Position numbers and translations under genes: made by a program. A stretch of DNA of 64,000 bases from a gamma proteobacterium symbiont of Ctena orbiculata (GTDB lineage Bacteria > Pseudomonadota > Gammaproteobacteria > Chromatiales > Chromatiaceae), in assembly GCA_003094535.1 (NCBI GenBank), contig NATV01000109.1, positions 22,503 through 86,502 on the forward strand, written 5' to 3'. Under the pieces are notes generated by a model. That model ran no database searches and was not told the origin of the DNA. It saw nothing but the letters and a program-made list of their open reading frames with translations. This document shows, one piece after another, positions 42,705 to 52,132 of the stretch; within the stretch, counting starts at the first letter, position 1, and every line of letters begins with the position of its first letter.

Positions 42705-43904
42705 TTGGGAATAAACAGCCAACCTGCGGAAACTTCACTGCAGCGCTTAAAACAAAATGGGTCGCTTGGCGAATGGTGCTACGCCTTTACTCTGGGGACG
42801 ATCTTGGAAACAGACAAAATCACACCCAATGCCCCGCTTCTGGCGCTGCTTGCCGCTGTGGCGGCCGTCGTCGGGGCCACCCCCTATCTGTTCTTCATCG
42901 ATACCCTCTGGGTACTGCCACTGGTGGCGATTGGTGCCGCCGCCACACTCTGGGCAAAGGCCCGTAAACTGCGCACCAATGCCACGTCCGAACCAATCCC
43001 GGGTGAATGGATCACAGCCACCTGGAGCCTGGTCGCATACGCCGCCATGATCAGCTTTTCGTTGATTTACTATGCCATCGTTTATTGGTTGATGCGTCTT
43101 GTCATCTACCTGCTGGGACTGGTGAATCTGCAGCTGGATATCTCCTGGGCGGAGACCACGGGCCTGGCCGTGTCGGTCTTTTTTGCAATAACCCTGTACG
43201 CAGTCTCGCTGATAACTGCCGCCGAACTGCCGCGCCGGCTCTACCCGCGCCTGGCCGGAATACGCTCGCCCTATTACGCGCTCTGGCTCACCAATCGCAA
43301 ATGGATCCTGCTTGCGGTTATCGCCGGCATAGCCGCTCTGCTTATCATGATCAGTCTCAACCTTCACCAGTGGTACTGGATTTTTGCCTGCTCCGCGGTG
43401 CCGTTCTACACCGGCTTTCCCATCGCCCAGTCCGGCGAGAAGCGTGAACAGCGTAGAAATCAGGGACTGAAGGCCACCCGGTTGCTTGTGGACGCCTGTG
43501 GTTGGAGCATGGCGCCGCTCGAGGCAAGCGGCGACCCGGAGGTGGACCCGTTCACCGACGAGATCGATTTCATCGCTCGCCGCAACGGCGATTCACTCCT
43601 CGTCGAGGTTGTCGCGGCAGAGGTCGACTGGAAGGTGGCTTCCGGACTGCAAACCGCGGCGCGTATCCTCGAAGAGAAGCTCGCCACGCAGCCATCCGGA
43701 TCGACCCGGCTTCGTCCGCTGCTGATCCTCGTCAGCGATAAGATCGACGCCAGCATAAGCCGCTTCGCCGATATCGAGGAGTTCGATGTCGCGCATGTGC
43801 CGCAAGCCCTGGTGAAGAAGGTGCTGGATGCGAAAGAGGATGCCACACGTCTGACCTCATTGGCGCGGGAGTTGATGCCGGTTGTAGGAGCATCGCATGC
43901 ATAG
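42705..43904 (+). CDS. Polytopic membrane protein with C-terminal restriction-endonuclease-fold-like domain (start uncertain)
   Basis: About 6 hydrophobic segments, then ATRLLVDACGWSMAPLEASG..DPFTDEIDFIARRNGDSLLVEVVAAEVDWKVASGLQTAARIL...RLRPLLILVSDKIDASISRFADIEEFDVAHV; overlaps the downstream TIR gene by 8 nt. Confidence 0.65.
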   Translation: MGINSQPAETSLQRLKQNGSLGEWCYAFTLGTILETDKITPNAPLLALLAAVAAVVGATPYLFFIDTLWVLPLVAIGAAATLWAKARKLRTNATSEPIPGEWITATWSLVAYAAMISFSLIYYAIVYWLMRLVIYLLGLVNLQLDISWAETTGLAVSVFFAITLYAVSLITAAELPRRLYPRLAGIRSPYYALWLTNRKWILLAVIAGIAALLIMISLNLHQWYWIFACSAVPFYTGFPIAQSGEKREQRRNQGLKATRLLVDACGWSMAPLEASGDPEVDPFTDEIDFIARRNGDSLLVEVVAAEVDWKVASGLQTAARILEEKLATQPSGSTRLRPLLILVSDKIDASISRFADIEEFDVAHVPQALVKKVLDAKEDATRLTSLARELMPVVGASHA

Positions 43905-44880
43905 CAGCCTCGATGTCCTCAGCTTCGGCACCGCGAATCGCGAACCGGTTGCAGTCGACCCGGCAGAAGCCCTGCGCGACATGCAGCTGCAGAGCCGACG
44001 CGCGCTGCTGGAAAGTCATCTACAGAAAATCGGCGGCAATCTCAGCGATGAGCAGGTTGAAGATCTCTTTGACATCCAGCTGAAGCGCACCTATTCCTGT
44101 GCCAGAGGCGACGATTGGGAAATCGTATTCCTGGAAGTCCCACGCTGGATACTCAACGACGGCGACAAGGCCCGGGACCTCGATGCGCTGCGGCATGGTT
44201 TCCGGCGTAGGACCGTACGTTTTATATCACCGCTCCTCGATCTCCCCAGTCCCGCTGCTCACCGTCTCTTCCAGGTATGGAAAAACAACGATGGTATCGA
44301 CGCAAAACTCATTCCATGGTCGTACATTGGCCACCTGGAAGACGGCCAAGTCCGCCTGAGCGAACTACTGGATGTCGACACCGACCTAACCGATTCGACG
44401 GATGCGGCATCATCCCCGACGGCCAGACCGGAACCCGTGGCGCGAGACCGCGTCTTTATCAGCTACAGTCATGCCAATCCTGAGTGGTTTCGCCGCCTCG
44501 AGATACAGCTGGCGGGGCTGAGGGAGAGGCTCGAGGTCTGGAGCGATGAAGATATCCCTGTCGGCACAGACTGGTTTCCAAGAATTCAATCCGCACTGGA
44601 TCGCACCAAAGTCGCGATTATGCTGGTGACCCCGGAGTTCGTCGCATCAGACTTCATCCGCAACCATGAAGTACCAAAAATTCTCGAGGCAGCCAACCGT
44701 GGCGATCTAACGCTCTTCTGGATTCTGGTCAGCGACAGCCACTACGACCAGATTGGTCTTGACGACAAGCAAGCACCTCACGACGTCGCCAAACCCCTCG
44801 ATACGCTTACCCGTGCGAAGCGCAATCAGGCGCTCAGAACAATCACCGGTAAAGTACTCGAGGCCTTCGAATCGACCTGA
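43897..44880 (+). CDS. TIR-domain protein with unrecognised N-terminal domain
   Basis: C-term RVFISYSHANPEWFRRLEIQLAGLRERLEVWSDEDIPVGTDWFPRIQSALDRTKVAIMLVTPEFVASDFIRNHEVPKILEAANRGDLTLFWILVSDSHY, a bacterial TIR with candidate catalytic Glu in NHE. Confidence 0.88.
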   Translation: MHSSLDVLSFGTANREPVAVDPAEALRDMQLQSRRALLESHLQKIGGNLSDEQVEDLFDIQLKRTYSCARGDDWEIVFLEVPRWILNDGDKARDLDALRHGFRRRTVRFISPLLDLPSPAAHRLFQVWKNNDGIDAKLIPWSYIGHLEDGQVRLSELLDVDTDLTDSTDAASSPTARPEPVARDRVFISYSHANPEWFRRLEIQLAGLRERLEVWSDEDIPVGTDWFPRIQSALDRTKVAIMLVTPEFVASDFIRNHEVPKILEAANRGDLTLFWILVSDSHYDQIGLDDKQAPHDVAKPLDTLTRAKRNQALRTITGKVLEAFEST

Positions 44881-44950
44881 CAGTTGGGAATACATCGTCA
44901 GGACACCGAATGACCGCGGAAAACCAAGGCATGGAGCAATTCCTGCTACT

Positions 44951-45253
44951 TCAGTCATCGTACTGGACAGCAAAGTTAAATTTACCGTCCGGGTATAAAG
45001 TGAAGGTGCAGCGCGACCATGGCTTGTCTCCTGGAGTGGTCATCTGAGATCTCAGGTCGCGCAGTGCATCACCGATCGCAAATGATTCAACCGGCGGGAT
45101 TTCCGGTTGCATCTTGCCGGCTGGACCTTCACACCAGGCTGTCTGGTTGTCCCATTCATCACCAACCTCGGCCTCAATCCAGGCCCGTTTGTAATCCTGC
45201 GGGCAGACCGCGTTCAAGCGTTGCGCGATATTCAAATATGCATCCGACACCAT
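44951..45253 (-). CDS. YezG/DUF600-like immunity protein
   Basis: 100 aa; IAQRLNAVCPQDYKRAWIEAEVGDEW...IPPVESFAIGDALRDLRSQMTTPGDKPWSRCTFTLYPDGKFNFAVQYDD resembles the immunity protein YezG family pattern. Confidence 0.65.
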   Translation of the reverse strand: MVSDAYLNIAQRLNAVCPQDYKRAWIEAEVGDEWDNQTAWCEGPAGKMQPEIPPVESFAIGDALRDLRSQMTTPGDKPWSRCTFTLYPDGKFNFAVQYDD

Positions 45254-45316
45254 TTAGCTCCGGGAAGGTCTACCTGACTGGATCTTTCAAGCGAATCTGT
45301 GTTGCTGCAAGAGTCT

Positions 45317-46669
45317 TTATGGTTGATGAGTGATACTCAGATAGCTACGCCAGGTAGTTAACGCTTGACGCGGGCTGCCATCATAGCGGCGCAAGGCCAT
45401 ATTGCCGAACAGCCGGAACAGCACTTCAACCTCCTCTCCGCCGGCAGTATAAATGTCATCAAGAAACATACAGGTGCTATCACCTTCCGGCAAGCAGGGG
45501 CAAGCCTCGTTGCCGGTCACGCTGTCATCAAGATAGTCGCGATTGAGCCACCAGACGACCGCCTCCAGATTGTTTTGATCCGCACTCTCCAGTATCCAGC
45601 TCATGTAGTCATTCTGAGCGGTTTCATTGGCGACATCGACTGCACCTATGCCGGGCATCTCCAGGGTTGCCGGATAGACTGCGTTTCCGCAACTGCCGTT
45701 GATGCCGTGCTGGTAGGAACTCAACAAGGGCTCTGCCGGCCATCCCGTCTCCGCGATCCAGATCTTGCGTGTTGTCGCCTGCGCGGTCTTGCTCAGGGTA
45801 TCGCGCGGGAAGCTGTAGCCAAACTCCGCATGGTATACCCACGCGACCGGATAAGAAGAGAAAGCGATGCGGTCGCCCGGAATCGCAAGCGCTTCGTTTA
45901 GCCGGGTCTCGAAACACTCCGACATGGTACCACTGGGACAGGCAGCACCCGGTTCCGCATTGCCGTACATATACTCCAGCTGAAAGGTTGCAAACACGAC
46001 CAACTCCGGATAGGTGGATTTGAGTGCGGCATGGATATCGCTGTACCAGTCTATCCAGGCCGCTTTCTGTGTTGCGCACCTGGTGAAGGGCATGTTCATT
46101 TCAATCGCCGGGCTCAGGTAGTCCGGATTGACCAGATCGACGAGGTATTTGAGAAAGGTGATATAAGACGCCTTATAGCGTTCGGCATTGGGGTCGCCAT
46201 CGAACAGGTAACAGCCATCAGCGTCGACAGTGGTATTCCAATTCTCCTCTGTGCTGCCGTCAGGTTGAACATTCGGCGCCAGTGCCTGACGGCCGCCTAA
46301 TGGTGATACGGCGAGATAGAGCGTTTTACCGCTGGCATGGGCGGAGTTCGCCAACTGCTGCCACTGATTTACCCAGGGTTGGGGCAGGTTGGTGCATGCG
46401 GCGGCATCGCAATAGTCCCAGGGTACGCCCCAAAAGTCATCCACATGGAGTGATAACAGGTCCCGGTCGCCGAGATTTTCGAAGCGCCAGTCAGGGAAGA
46501 CGACGCTGTTGCCGTCATGGCGGGTAAAAAAAGGGGTTGAGCCCAAGAGAAAGGGACGGTATTCAGTTACCGGATCGCTGTTATTGTCACTGCTGCCGCA
46601 GCCGCCCAGGTAGGCTGCGACAGCGACTAGAGCAAGTTGTGCGATCTGCTTGATGACTCCCCTGTCCAT
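45317..46669 (-). CDS. Lipoprotein with TIM-barrel glycoside hydrolase-like (GH53-type) fold
   Basis: Lipobox AAYLGGC; YLSPAIEMNMPF, IAFSSYPVAWVY, RKIWIAETGWPAEP resembling catalytic strands of clan A glycosidases. Confidence 0.65.
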   Translation of the reverse strand: MDRGVIKQIAQLALVAVAAYLGGCGSSDNNSDPVTEYRPFLLGSTPFFTRHDGNSVVFPDWRFENLGDRDLLSLHVDDFWGVPWDYCDAAACTNLPQPWVNQWQQLANSAHASGKTLYLAVSPLGGRQALAPNVQPDGSTEENWNTTVDADGCYLFDGDPNAERYKASYITFLKYLVDLVNPDYLSPAIEMNMPFTRCATQKAAWIDWYSDIHAALKSTYPELVVFATFQLEYMYGNAEPGAACPSGTMSECFETRLNEALAIPGDRIAFSSYPVAWVYHAEFGYSFPRDTLSKTAQATTRKIWIAETGWPAEPLLSSYQHGINGSCGNAVYPATLEMPGIGAVDVANETAQNDYMSWILESADQNNLEAVVWWLNRDYLDDSVTGNEACPCLPEGDSTCMFLDDIYTAGGEEVEVLFRLFGNMALRRYDGSPRQALTTWRSYLSITHQP

Positions 46670-46942
46670 TTCCTGATCTCTATAGCAATCTTAAATTCGC
46701 AATCAAACTATCCCATATAGAAAAATAAAATAAAGAGAACCGTTGCTATTTTTTATACGCCCTTCAAAATCCGAACTTCATTCCTTAGCCCCGAATTTTT
46801 TACAGCAGAAAAAGCCATTGCGGCTAAAGGAAACACAACGGCAAGGACTACACACAAGCATGATATTGGACTCACTAGTAAGGGACAGGGAAGATGATGG
46901 AGCAAATCAACCAGCACTTCGCTATTCCTCCGAATTCTGGGT

Positions 46943-47545
46943 TTAGCGGGAGAGGTCGGCTGTTAATACATAGCGGATGGCTTCGAGGATGACGAACGAG
47001 GGTGTATGATGAGGAAACATGAAACGCAGTTCACCGTCAGGAGTTATCAGGTAAGTCGTCGATGAGTGGTCAACCGCATAACCGAAAGCTGAGTCCTCAA
47101 GGTCTACCTTGCTGTACTTCACGCCATATAGCTCTGCCACCTCCGCAAGCTCCGCTGCGGTGCCGGTAACACCGATCAGGTTGGGGTGAAAATAGCTGAC
47201 ATAGTCATCCAGTACCTGAAAACTGTCCCGGTCAGGGTCGACACTGACAAAAACCCCCTGGACCATTTTCAACTCATCATCACTGAGCTCTCCCAAGGCC
47301 TGCGCCAGAACGGCAAGAGAAGTTGGGCAGACATCGGGACATTTGGCATAACCAAAGTAGAGCAATACGACTTTCCCCCTAAATTGCTTCAACGCGAACT
47401 CACCGCGACTCGATTGCAGGGTGAAATCACCGCCCGGCTGTTCCGCGCTGAGTTCCGGCGTCCTGTCATGTCGAGCAGCATCATCCGATGTGGCCAACGA
47501 AGTGAAAAGAAGGAGTGTGAAAAAGAGTGGGATCCACCGAATCAT
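46943..47545 (-). CDS. SCO1/SenC family copper chaperone-like protein
   Basis: FRGKVVLLYFGYAKCPDVCPTSLAVLAQAL (CxxxC), VSVDPDRDSFQVLDDYVSYFHPNLIGVTG, AVDHSSTTYLITPDG. Confidence 0.93.
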   Translation of the reverse strand: MIRWIPLFFTLLLFTSLATSDDAARHDRTPELSAEQPGGDFTLQSSRGEFALKQFRGKVVLLYFGYAKCPDVCPTSLAVLAQALGELSDDELKMVQGVFVSVDPDRDSFQVLDDYVSYFHPNLIGVTGTAAELAEVAELYGVKYSKVDLEDSAFGYAVDHSSTTYLITPDGELRFMFPHHTPSFVILEAIRYVLTADLSR

Positions 47546-47991
47546 AGTGCCTCTATGACCTGTCTTAACTTATCTGCTTGTCAGCATCGGTCCGAGATTG
47601 AAGACAACGAATACACAATCCGGCCAACAGACTTATGCCCTATTTTAATCACGAAGGATGGATGAGGAGTGAGCCGGCCTGGTCCCTGGCAGGATCGACA
47701 CTATTCGCATTCCAGCGCCGGCCAATGATGTCATGGATCCATCGGCCCCGATTACCGCGATTATCGTATGGAAAACCAACAGCCACAACTGCCGATGCCT
47801 ATGCAGTCATCCTTTGAGCAGATCAGTAATTTAGTGAATTAGTGATTACCTGTGACAGGTTGTGTCGATGGTCAAATTATTGACGTTTCCTTGTAAAGGC
47901 GGGAATTTAATTCTTATCGCTTAAGTATGCAATAACAAAATTTGTCTACTATTGGTAGCTACATATTCTAACGAACACATGGAGAGGCTCC

Positions 47992-48870
47992 TTGCGTAAT
48001 CATTTCCTATACCTTCTGTTGTTCCTGGCAGTCCTGTCCTCAAGCGCCCAAGCGCTGGAGCTCTCCTGGGTAGGCTGCGGCATCACCCGAAATGCCTTTA
48101 TGGCCGATCTCGCCGCTGCCTACGCGGAGAAAACCGGGGTCAACATCAGCATCGCCGGTGGTGGCGCCACCAAGGGAATCCGCGCCATAACCGGCAAGCA
48201 GGCCGACATCGGCGGAGCCTGCCGTTTCACCCTGGATATGAGCCGGGAGGAGGCGGGAGCCCACATGGTTCCAGTTGCCTGGGACGCGTTGGTGGTTGTG
48301 GTGCATAAATCCAATCCCATCGAATCCATCAGCCTGCAGCAGCTGCGCAGCCTCTACCAGGGCAAGATCACAAACTGGTCGCAACTGGGCGGCAAGAATC
48401 GGCCAGTGGAGCTGCTGATCCGCAAAGGAAAGATATCCGGGGTCGGATATACCCTGCGCCAACACCTGTTCGAAGACCAGGATGTCGATTTCAAGAGCAA
48501 GCATCTATTCCCCTCCTCGGGCCCCCTGGAGAAGGCAGTGGAACAGAATCCGAATGCCATTTCGGTTACCGGCGTTGCCAGCGCCCACAAAAGGGACTTC
48601 AAGATCCTCAAGCTGGAGGGCCGGGATCCCAATTTTGAGAACATCCGCACAGGCAACTACCTGCTCTACCGCCCGCTCTATCTGGTGCACAGCAAGACCT
48701 CTCCCAACAGCCTGGAGTCCGATCGTTTCATCCGCTTTGCCCTGGGTCCCAAGGGCCGGGAGATCATCCGCAACAACCAGGTGGTGCCCTACTTCGACGG
48801 AATGCTGCTGTTGCAGAAGCGCATGGACGATTGGAAGCTGTTCATCAGGGAGTCCCTGGCCAAACAGTAG
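47992..48870 (+). CDS. PstS-like phosphate substrate-binding protein
   Basis: Signal peptide; GCGITRNAFMADLAAAYAEKTGVNISIAGGGATKGIRAITGKQADIGGACRFT; IESISLQQLRSLYQGKITNWSQLGGKNRPVELLIR. Confidence 0.88.
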   Translation: MRNHFLYLLLFLAVLSSSAQALELSWVGCGITRNAFMADLAAAYAEKTGVNISIAGGGATKGIRAITGKQADIGGACRFTLDMSREEAGAHMVPVAWDALVVVVHKSNPIESISLQQLRSLYQGKITNWSQLGGKNRPVELLIRKGKISGVGYTLRQHLFEDQDVDFKSKHLFPSSGPLEKAVEQNPNAISVTGVASAHKRDFKILKLEGRDPNFENIRTGNYLLYRPLYLVHSKTSPNSLESDRFIRFALGPKGREIIRNNQVVPYFDGMLLLQKRMDDWKLFIRESLAKQ

Positions 48871-49419
48871 GCCTGCTGCCATCCCAGCGGTTGGCAATTG
48901 GGTTACCCAGGGGACAACAATGACTGACATTGGCTCATGCGCTCGCGGATAAAGCATTTACCCTACAGCTGGCACTCTGCTAGATGCGGCTTCGCGCCAC
49001 TGCTCCATGCGTAGGAAGCCATCGGGTTAACAATCCACCTCAACAACCAGAAAAGCTTATTTTCACGGCCTCCAAGACACCATGGGAGACCAATTCCAGT
49101 AACCCACTTCAGTTCGATAAATTACCTGATTTGAGCACTGAACAGCTAGAATCCCATTGCACCCAAGGCTCTCCGCACACTTGCTTTCTGCTGCTAGTTG
49201 ACATCGGCCCGCGGATTTCACATCTGCGCGATCAACCGCTGAAAAAAGCAACCTTGATCGCAGACCAGCCAGAAAGCCGTTTCAATTATCTTGTCTCTTT
49301 TTTAGTTGCCCAGTTTGCGCCTTGATATACAAACAGCCAACAGTTTCATAGATTGATAATTTTGTACGATTGTACTATTATTTTTATACACTCGTATCTA
49401 TCGGTGAAAGGAAGAGCAT

Positions 49420-50433
49420 ATGCGAATAGTTGTAACAGGTGCAACCGGATTTGTCGGTAGTCATTGCATCCAGGCCCTGGCCAAGCACCGGGAGGTTGAA
49501 ATCATTGCCGCCTGCCGCGACCCCTCCAGGCTACCGGACGGTTTTCAAGGTGAGGCCAGGATTGGCGACCTTCGGGACAGTAGCTACCTGAACGACCTGA
49601 CCGATGAGGTTGACGTCGTCATCCACGCCGCTGCATGGACGTCGCTCTGGGGACATAAAAAAGCCTCCGAAGAGCTTTTTCTAAACCCCTCCCTGGCGCT
49701 GATCGAGACAGCCCGACAACGGAGAGTAAAGCGCTTTGTCTTCATCAGCACGGTCAGCGCCGCCGATTCTCAAGCGGCCAATGATCCAATGAGCAGGGGA
49801 ATCAAGCGCAGCTACTGGCCCCACGAGGCCAATGTCGTCACCATCGAGGATCGGCTGCGAGAGCTATCGGGGAATGGATTCTGCGCCGTCAACATGCGGC
49901 TTGGACTGTTCGCCGGTTCACGTTACGCACTTGGCTTGCTGCCGATACTGGCACCGCGTCTGAAGACCCACTTGGTACCCTGGGTCGACGGCGGCAAGAC
50001 CAGCATGACCATCATCGATGGGCGCGATATCGGCACCTGCGTTGCGTTGGCCGCAACCCGAACGGAACTTGTGGGTTATCAAGGATTCAATGTCGTAGGT
50101 CCCGAAGTGCCGCAGGTACGCGATGTCATCGACTACCTGCACCAGCGACATGGCCTACCCCGCCCCCACTTCAGCGTTCCTTTTCCGGTTGCCTTCGGCT
50201 TTGCCTGGGTGATGGAGAAACTCGATCCCATCCTGCCCTGGGAGCCCCTCGTTACCCGCAGCATCATCCACCTGCTGCAAGAGACCTCGGTCGACAACGA
50301 CCGGGCGGCGCGAATCCTGGGCTATCAACCCAAGCACCCTTGGCAAGAGGCCATTGACGCTCAACTGGCCGAGATGGCCGAGCACCAGACCCAACCGATG
50401 TCGATGGCCCGCCCTATCCCCGGTGAGTACTAA
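49420..50433 (+). CDS. NAD-dependent epimerase/dehydratase (extended SDR)
   Basis: MRIVVTGATGFVGSHCIQALAKH (GxxGxxG). Confidence 0.88.
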   Translation: MRIVVTGATGFVGSHCIQALAKHREVEIIAACRDPSRLPDGFQGEARIGDLRDSSYLNDLTDEVDVVIHAAAWTSLWGHKKASEELFLNPSLALIETARQRRVKRFVFISTVSAADSQAANDPMSRGIKRSYWPHEANVVTIEDRLRELSGNGFCAVNMRLGLFAGSRYALGLLPILAPRLKTHLVPWVDGGKTSMTIIDGRDIGTCVALAATRTELVGYQGFNVVGPEVPQVRDVIDYLHQRHGLPRPHFSVPFPVAFGFAWVMEKLDPILPWEPLVTRSIIHLLQETSVDNDRAARILGYQPKHPWQEAIDAQLAEMAEHQTQPMSMARPIPGEY

Positions 50434-50434
50434 G

Positions 50435-51001
50435 ATGAAAGGGAGTCGCCTGACAATCGTCGATGCTGCCCGGCGCCACATCTATCACAATGGCTACGGC
50501 TCCACCTCCTACGCAGACATTGCCCACGAGACCGGCCTCGGCAAGGGCAATATCCAATACCATTTCAAAGCCAAGGAGGATCTGTTGCATGCAGCAGTCG
50601 ATCAACAGATACAGGATATCCGGGAACAGCTGGAGAGCTGGTCCCTCGACTGCGGAACCGCCTATGATTGTATTGAGCGCTTCATCGCCATGGTGGAGAA
50701 AAATGCCAAGAACCTCTCCCTCCACGGCTGCCCCATGGGCAGTTTGAACAGCGAACTAGGCAAACACGAGCGCCGGCTGCAGGATCACGCAAGGGCCATG
50801 TTCGACCTCTACCTGCGCTGGTTGGAGGCGAGATTCCGCTCCTTTCTGCCCCGGAAACAGGCTCAGGCACGGGCGGAGCAATTAATGGTCATGGCACAGG
50901 GCGCGAGTGTACTGGCCCATGCCTATGAAGAGTCACAGATCGTTCGCCGTCAGGCCAAGATAATGCGCCAATGGCTGCACGATGTATGTGACCAATCCTA
51001 A
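50435..51001 (+). CDS. TetR/AcrR family transcriptional regulator
   Basis: IVDAARRHIYHNGYGSTSYADIAHETGLGKGNIQYHFKAKEDLLHAAVD HTH; starts 1 nt after the SDR stop. Confidence 0.92.
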   Translation: MKGSRLTIVDAARRHIYHNGYGSTSYADIAHETGLGKGNIQYHFKAKEDLLHAAVDQQIQDIREQLESWSLDCGTAYDCIERFIAMVEKNAKNLSLHGCPMGSLNSELGKHERRLQDHARAMFDLYLRWLEARFRSFLPRKQAQARAEQLMVMAQGASVLAHAYEESQIVRRQAKIMRQWLHDVCDQS

Positions 51002-51077
51002 GGAAACCGCGTCATAGGCGATCCTGTCTGACTGCCGCTCAGGCAACGGCACGACCACTGAAGAGAAGCTTTGACAA

Positions 51078-51491
51078 GTGCACACCACTAACTCCATCTA
51101 CTTGTTCGCAGCGGACGCAATTCTTCTAATCCATTTTCTTTTTGTCGCCTTCGTAGTGTTCGGCCTGGTCGCGATCTACATCGGCCATGGGTTGTCTTGG
51201 GTGTGGATAAGGAATTTTTGGTTTCGAATTGTCCACCTGGTCTGCATTGCCATTGTGGTGGTTCAATCCTGGATCGGTGTTCTATGCCCGCTGACCATCT
51301 GGGAAATGCGGCTGCGCGAGAAGGCCGGTGAAGATAGCTACACCGGCGCTTTCATTCAGCACTGGTTGCAGAGGATTCTCTATTACGAGGCGCCAGATTG
51401 GGTCTTTCTGCTTGTCTACACGGTATTTGGCATAATTGTGATTGCAAGCTGGTTTATCGTTCGGCCAATCCGTAAACGAACGCAAAAATAG
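51078..51491 (+). CDS. DUF2784 family membrane protein
   Basis: 137 aa, 4 TM; ADAILLIHFLFVAFVVFGLVAIYIGHGLSWVWIRNFWFRIVHLVCIAIVVVQSWIGVLCPLTIWE. Confidence 0.88.
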   Translation: MHTTNSIYLFAADAILLIHFLFVAFVVFGLVAIYIGHGLSWVWIRNFWFRIVHLVCIAIVVVQSWIGVLCPLTIWEMRLREKAGEDSYTGAFIQHWLQRILYYEAPDWVFLLVYTVFGIIVIASWFIVRPIRKRTQK

Positions 51492-51564
51492 TCAACATAG
51501 CCCGGCCGGTTCGCGGCTGATTGGCTAGTGTTCACAGTGATAGTCTCGCCATTGAGGTGAAAAT

Positions 51565-51942
51565 ATGTTCAAGGTTACTCAGAATGGAAAAAATCGCCTG
51601 GATATAGAATTGAGCGGCAAGTTGGACTCCGCACAGATGCGAACCGCCCTCAAGGAGCTGGAAGAGAAGTCTAAAGGCATAGACAAAGGAAAAATGCTCT
51701 ACGATGTAATCGAGTTCCACCTGCCTTCGTTGCAGGCGATTGTTATCGAGTTTTCTCATCTGCCATCCATGTTCGGGCTCATCAGGAGATTTACAAAGGC
51801 TGCCGTACTCACAGACAAAACCTGGATAAAGAAAGTGAGTGAATTCGAGGGCGCACTGATACCGGGTCTCGAGATCAGAGCCTTCTCCAGAGAACAGCGA
51901 GAGGAGGCAGAGATTTGGCTGGAAAGTCTCCAACAGGATTGA
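51565..51942 (+). CDS. SpoIIAA-like (STAS-like) protein
   Basis: MFKVTQNGKNRLDIELSGKLDSAQMRTALKELEEKSKGIDKGKMLYDV...KAAVLTDKTWIKKVSEFEGALIPGLEIRAFSREQREEAEIWL. Confidence 0.78.
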   Translation: MFKVTQNGKNRLDIELSGKLDSAQMRTALKELEEKSKGIDKGKMLYDVIEFHLPSLQAIVIEFSHLPSMFGLIRRFTKAAVLTDKTWIKKVSEFEGALIPGLEIRAFSREQREEAEIWLESLQQD

Positions 51943-52132
51943 CGCGAAACTGAAATACTTTTGAAGCTTGTTTTGAATGAAACAAGACACTGGGTGTGAC
52001 TATGCAAACCGTCATTGTTTACAATAACCAAGTGTGAAATAGATAAACGCCTACAGAATTAGGTATTAAAATGCAACAACACTGCTAAGATAGGGTGCCT
52101 GCAGAGAATTTAACAAGGGTTACTGCCAGTTC

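Noticed and set aside
47186-47665. 159-aa + strand ORF
   Set aside because: Lies antisense to the SCO1/SenC gene and shows no recognisable protein features
48871-49419. Intergenic ORFs (48984..49325, 49063..49251)
   Set aside because: Poor coding character and no homology signal; left unannotated
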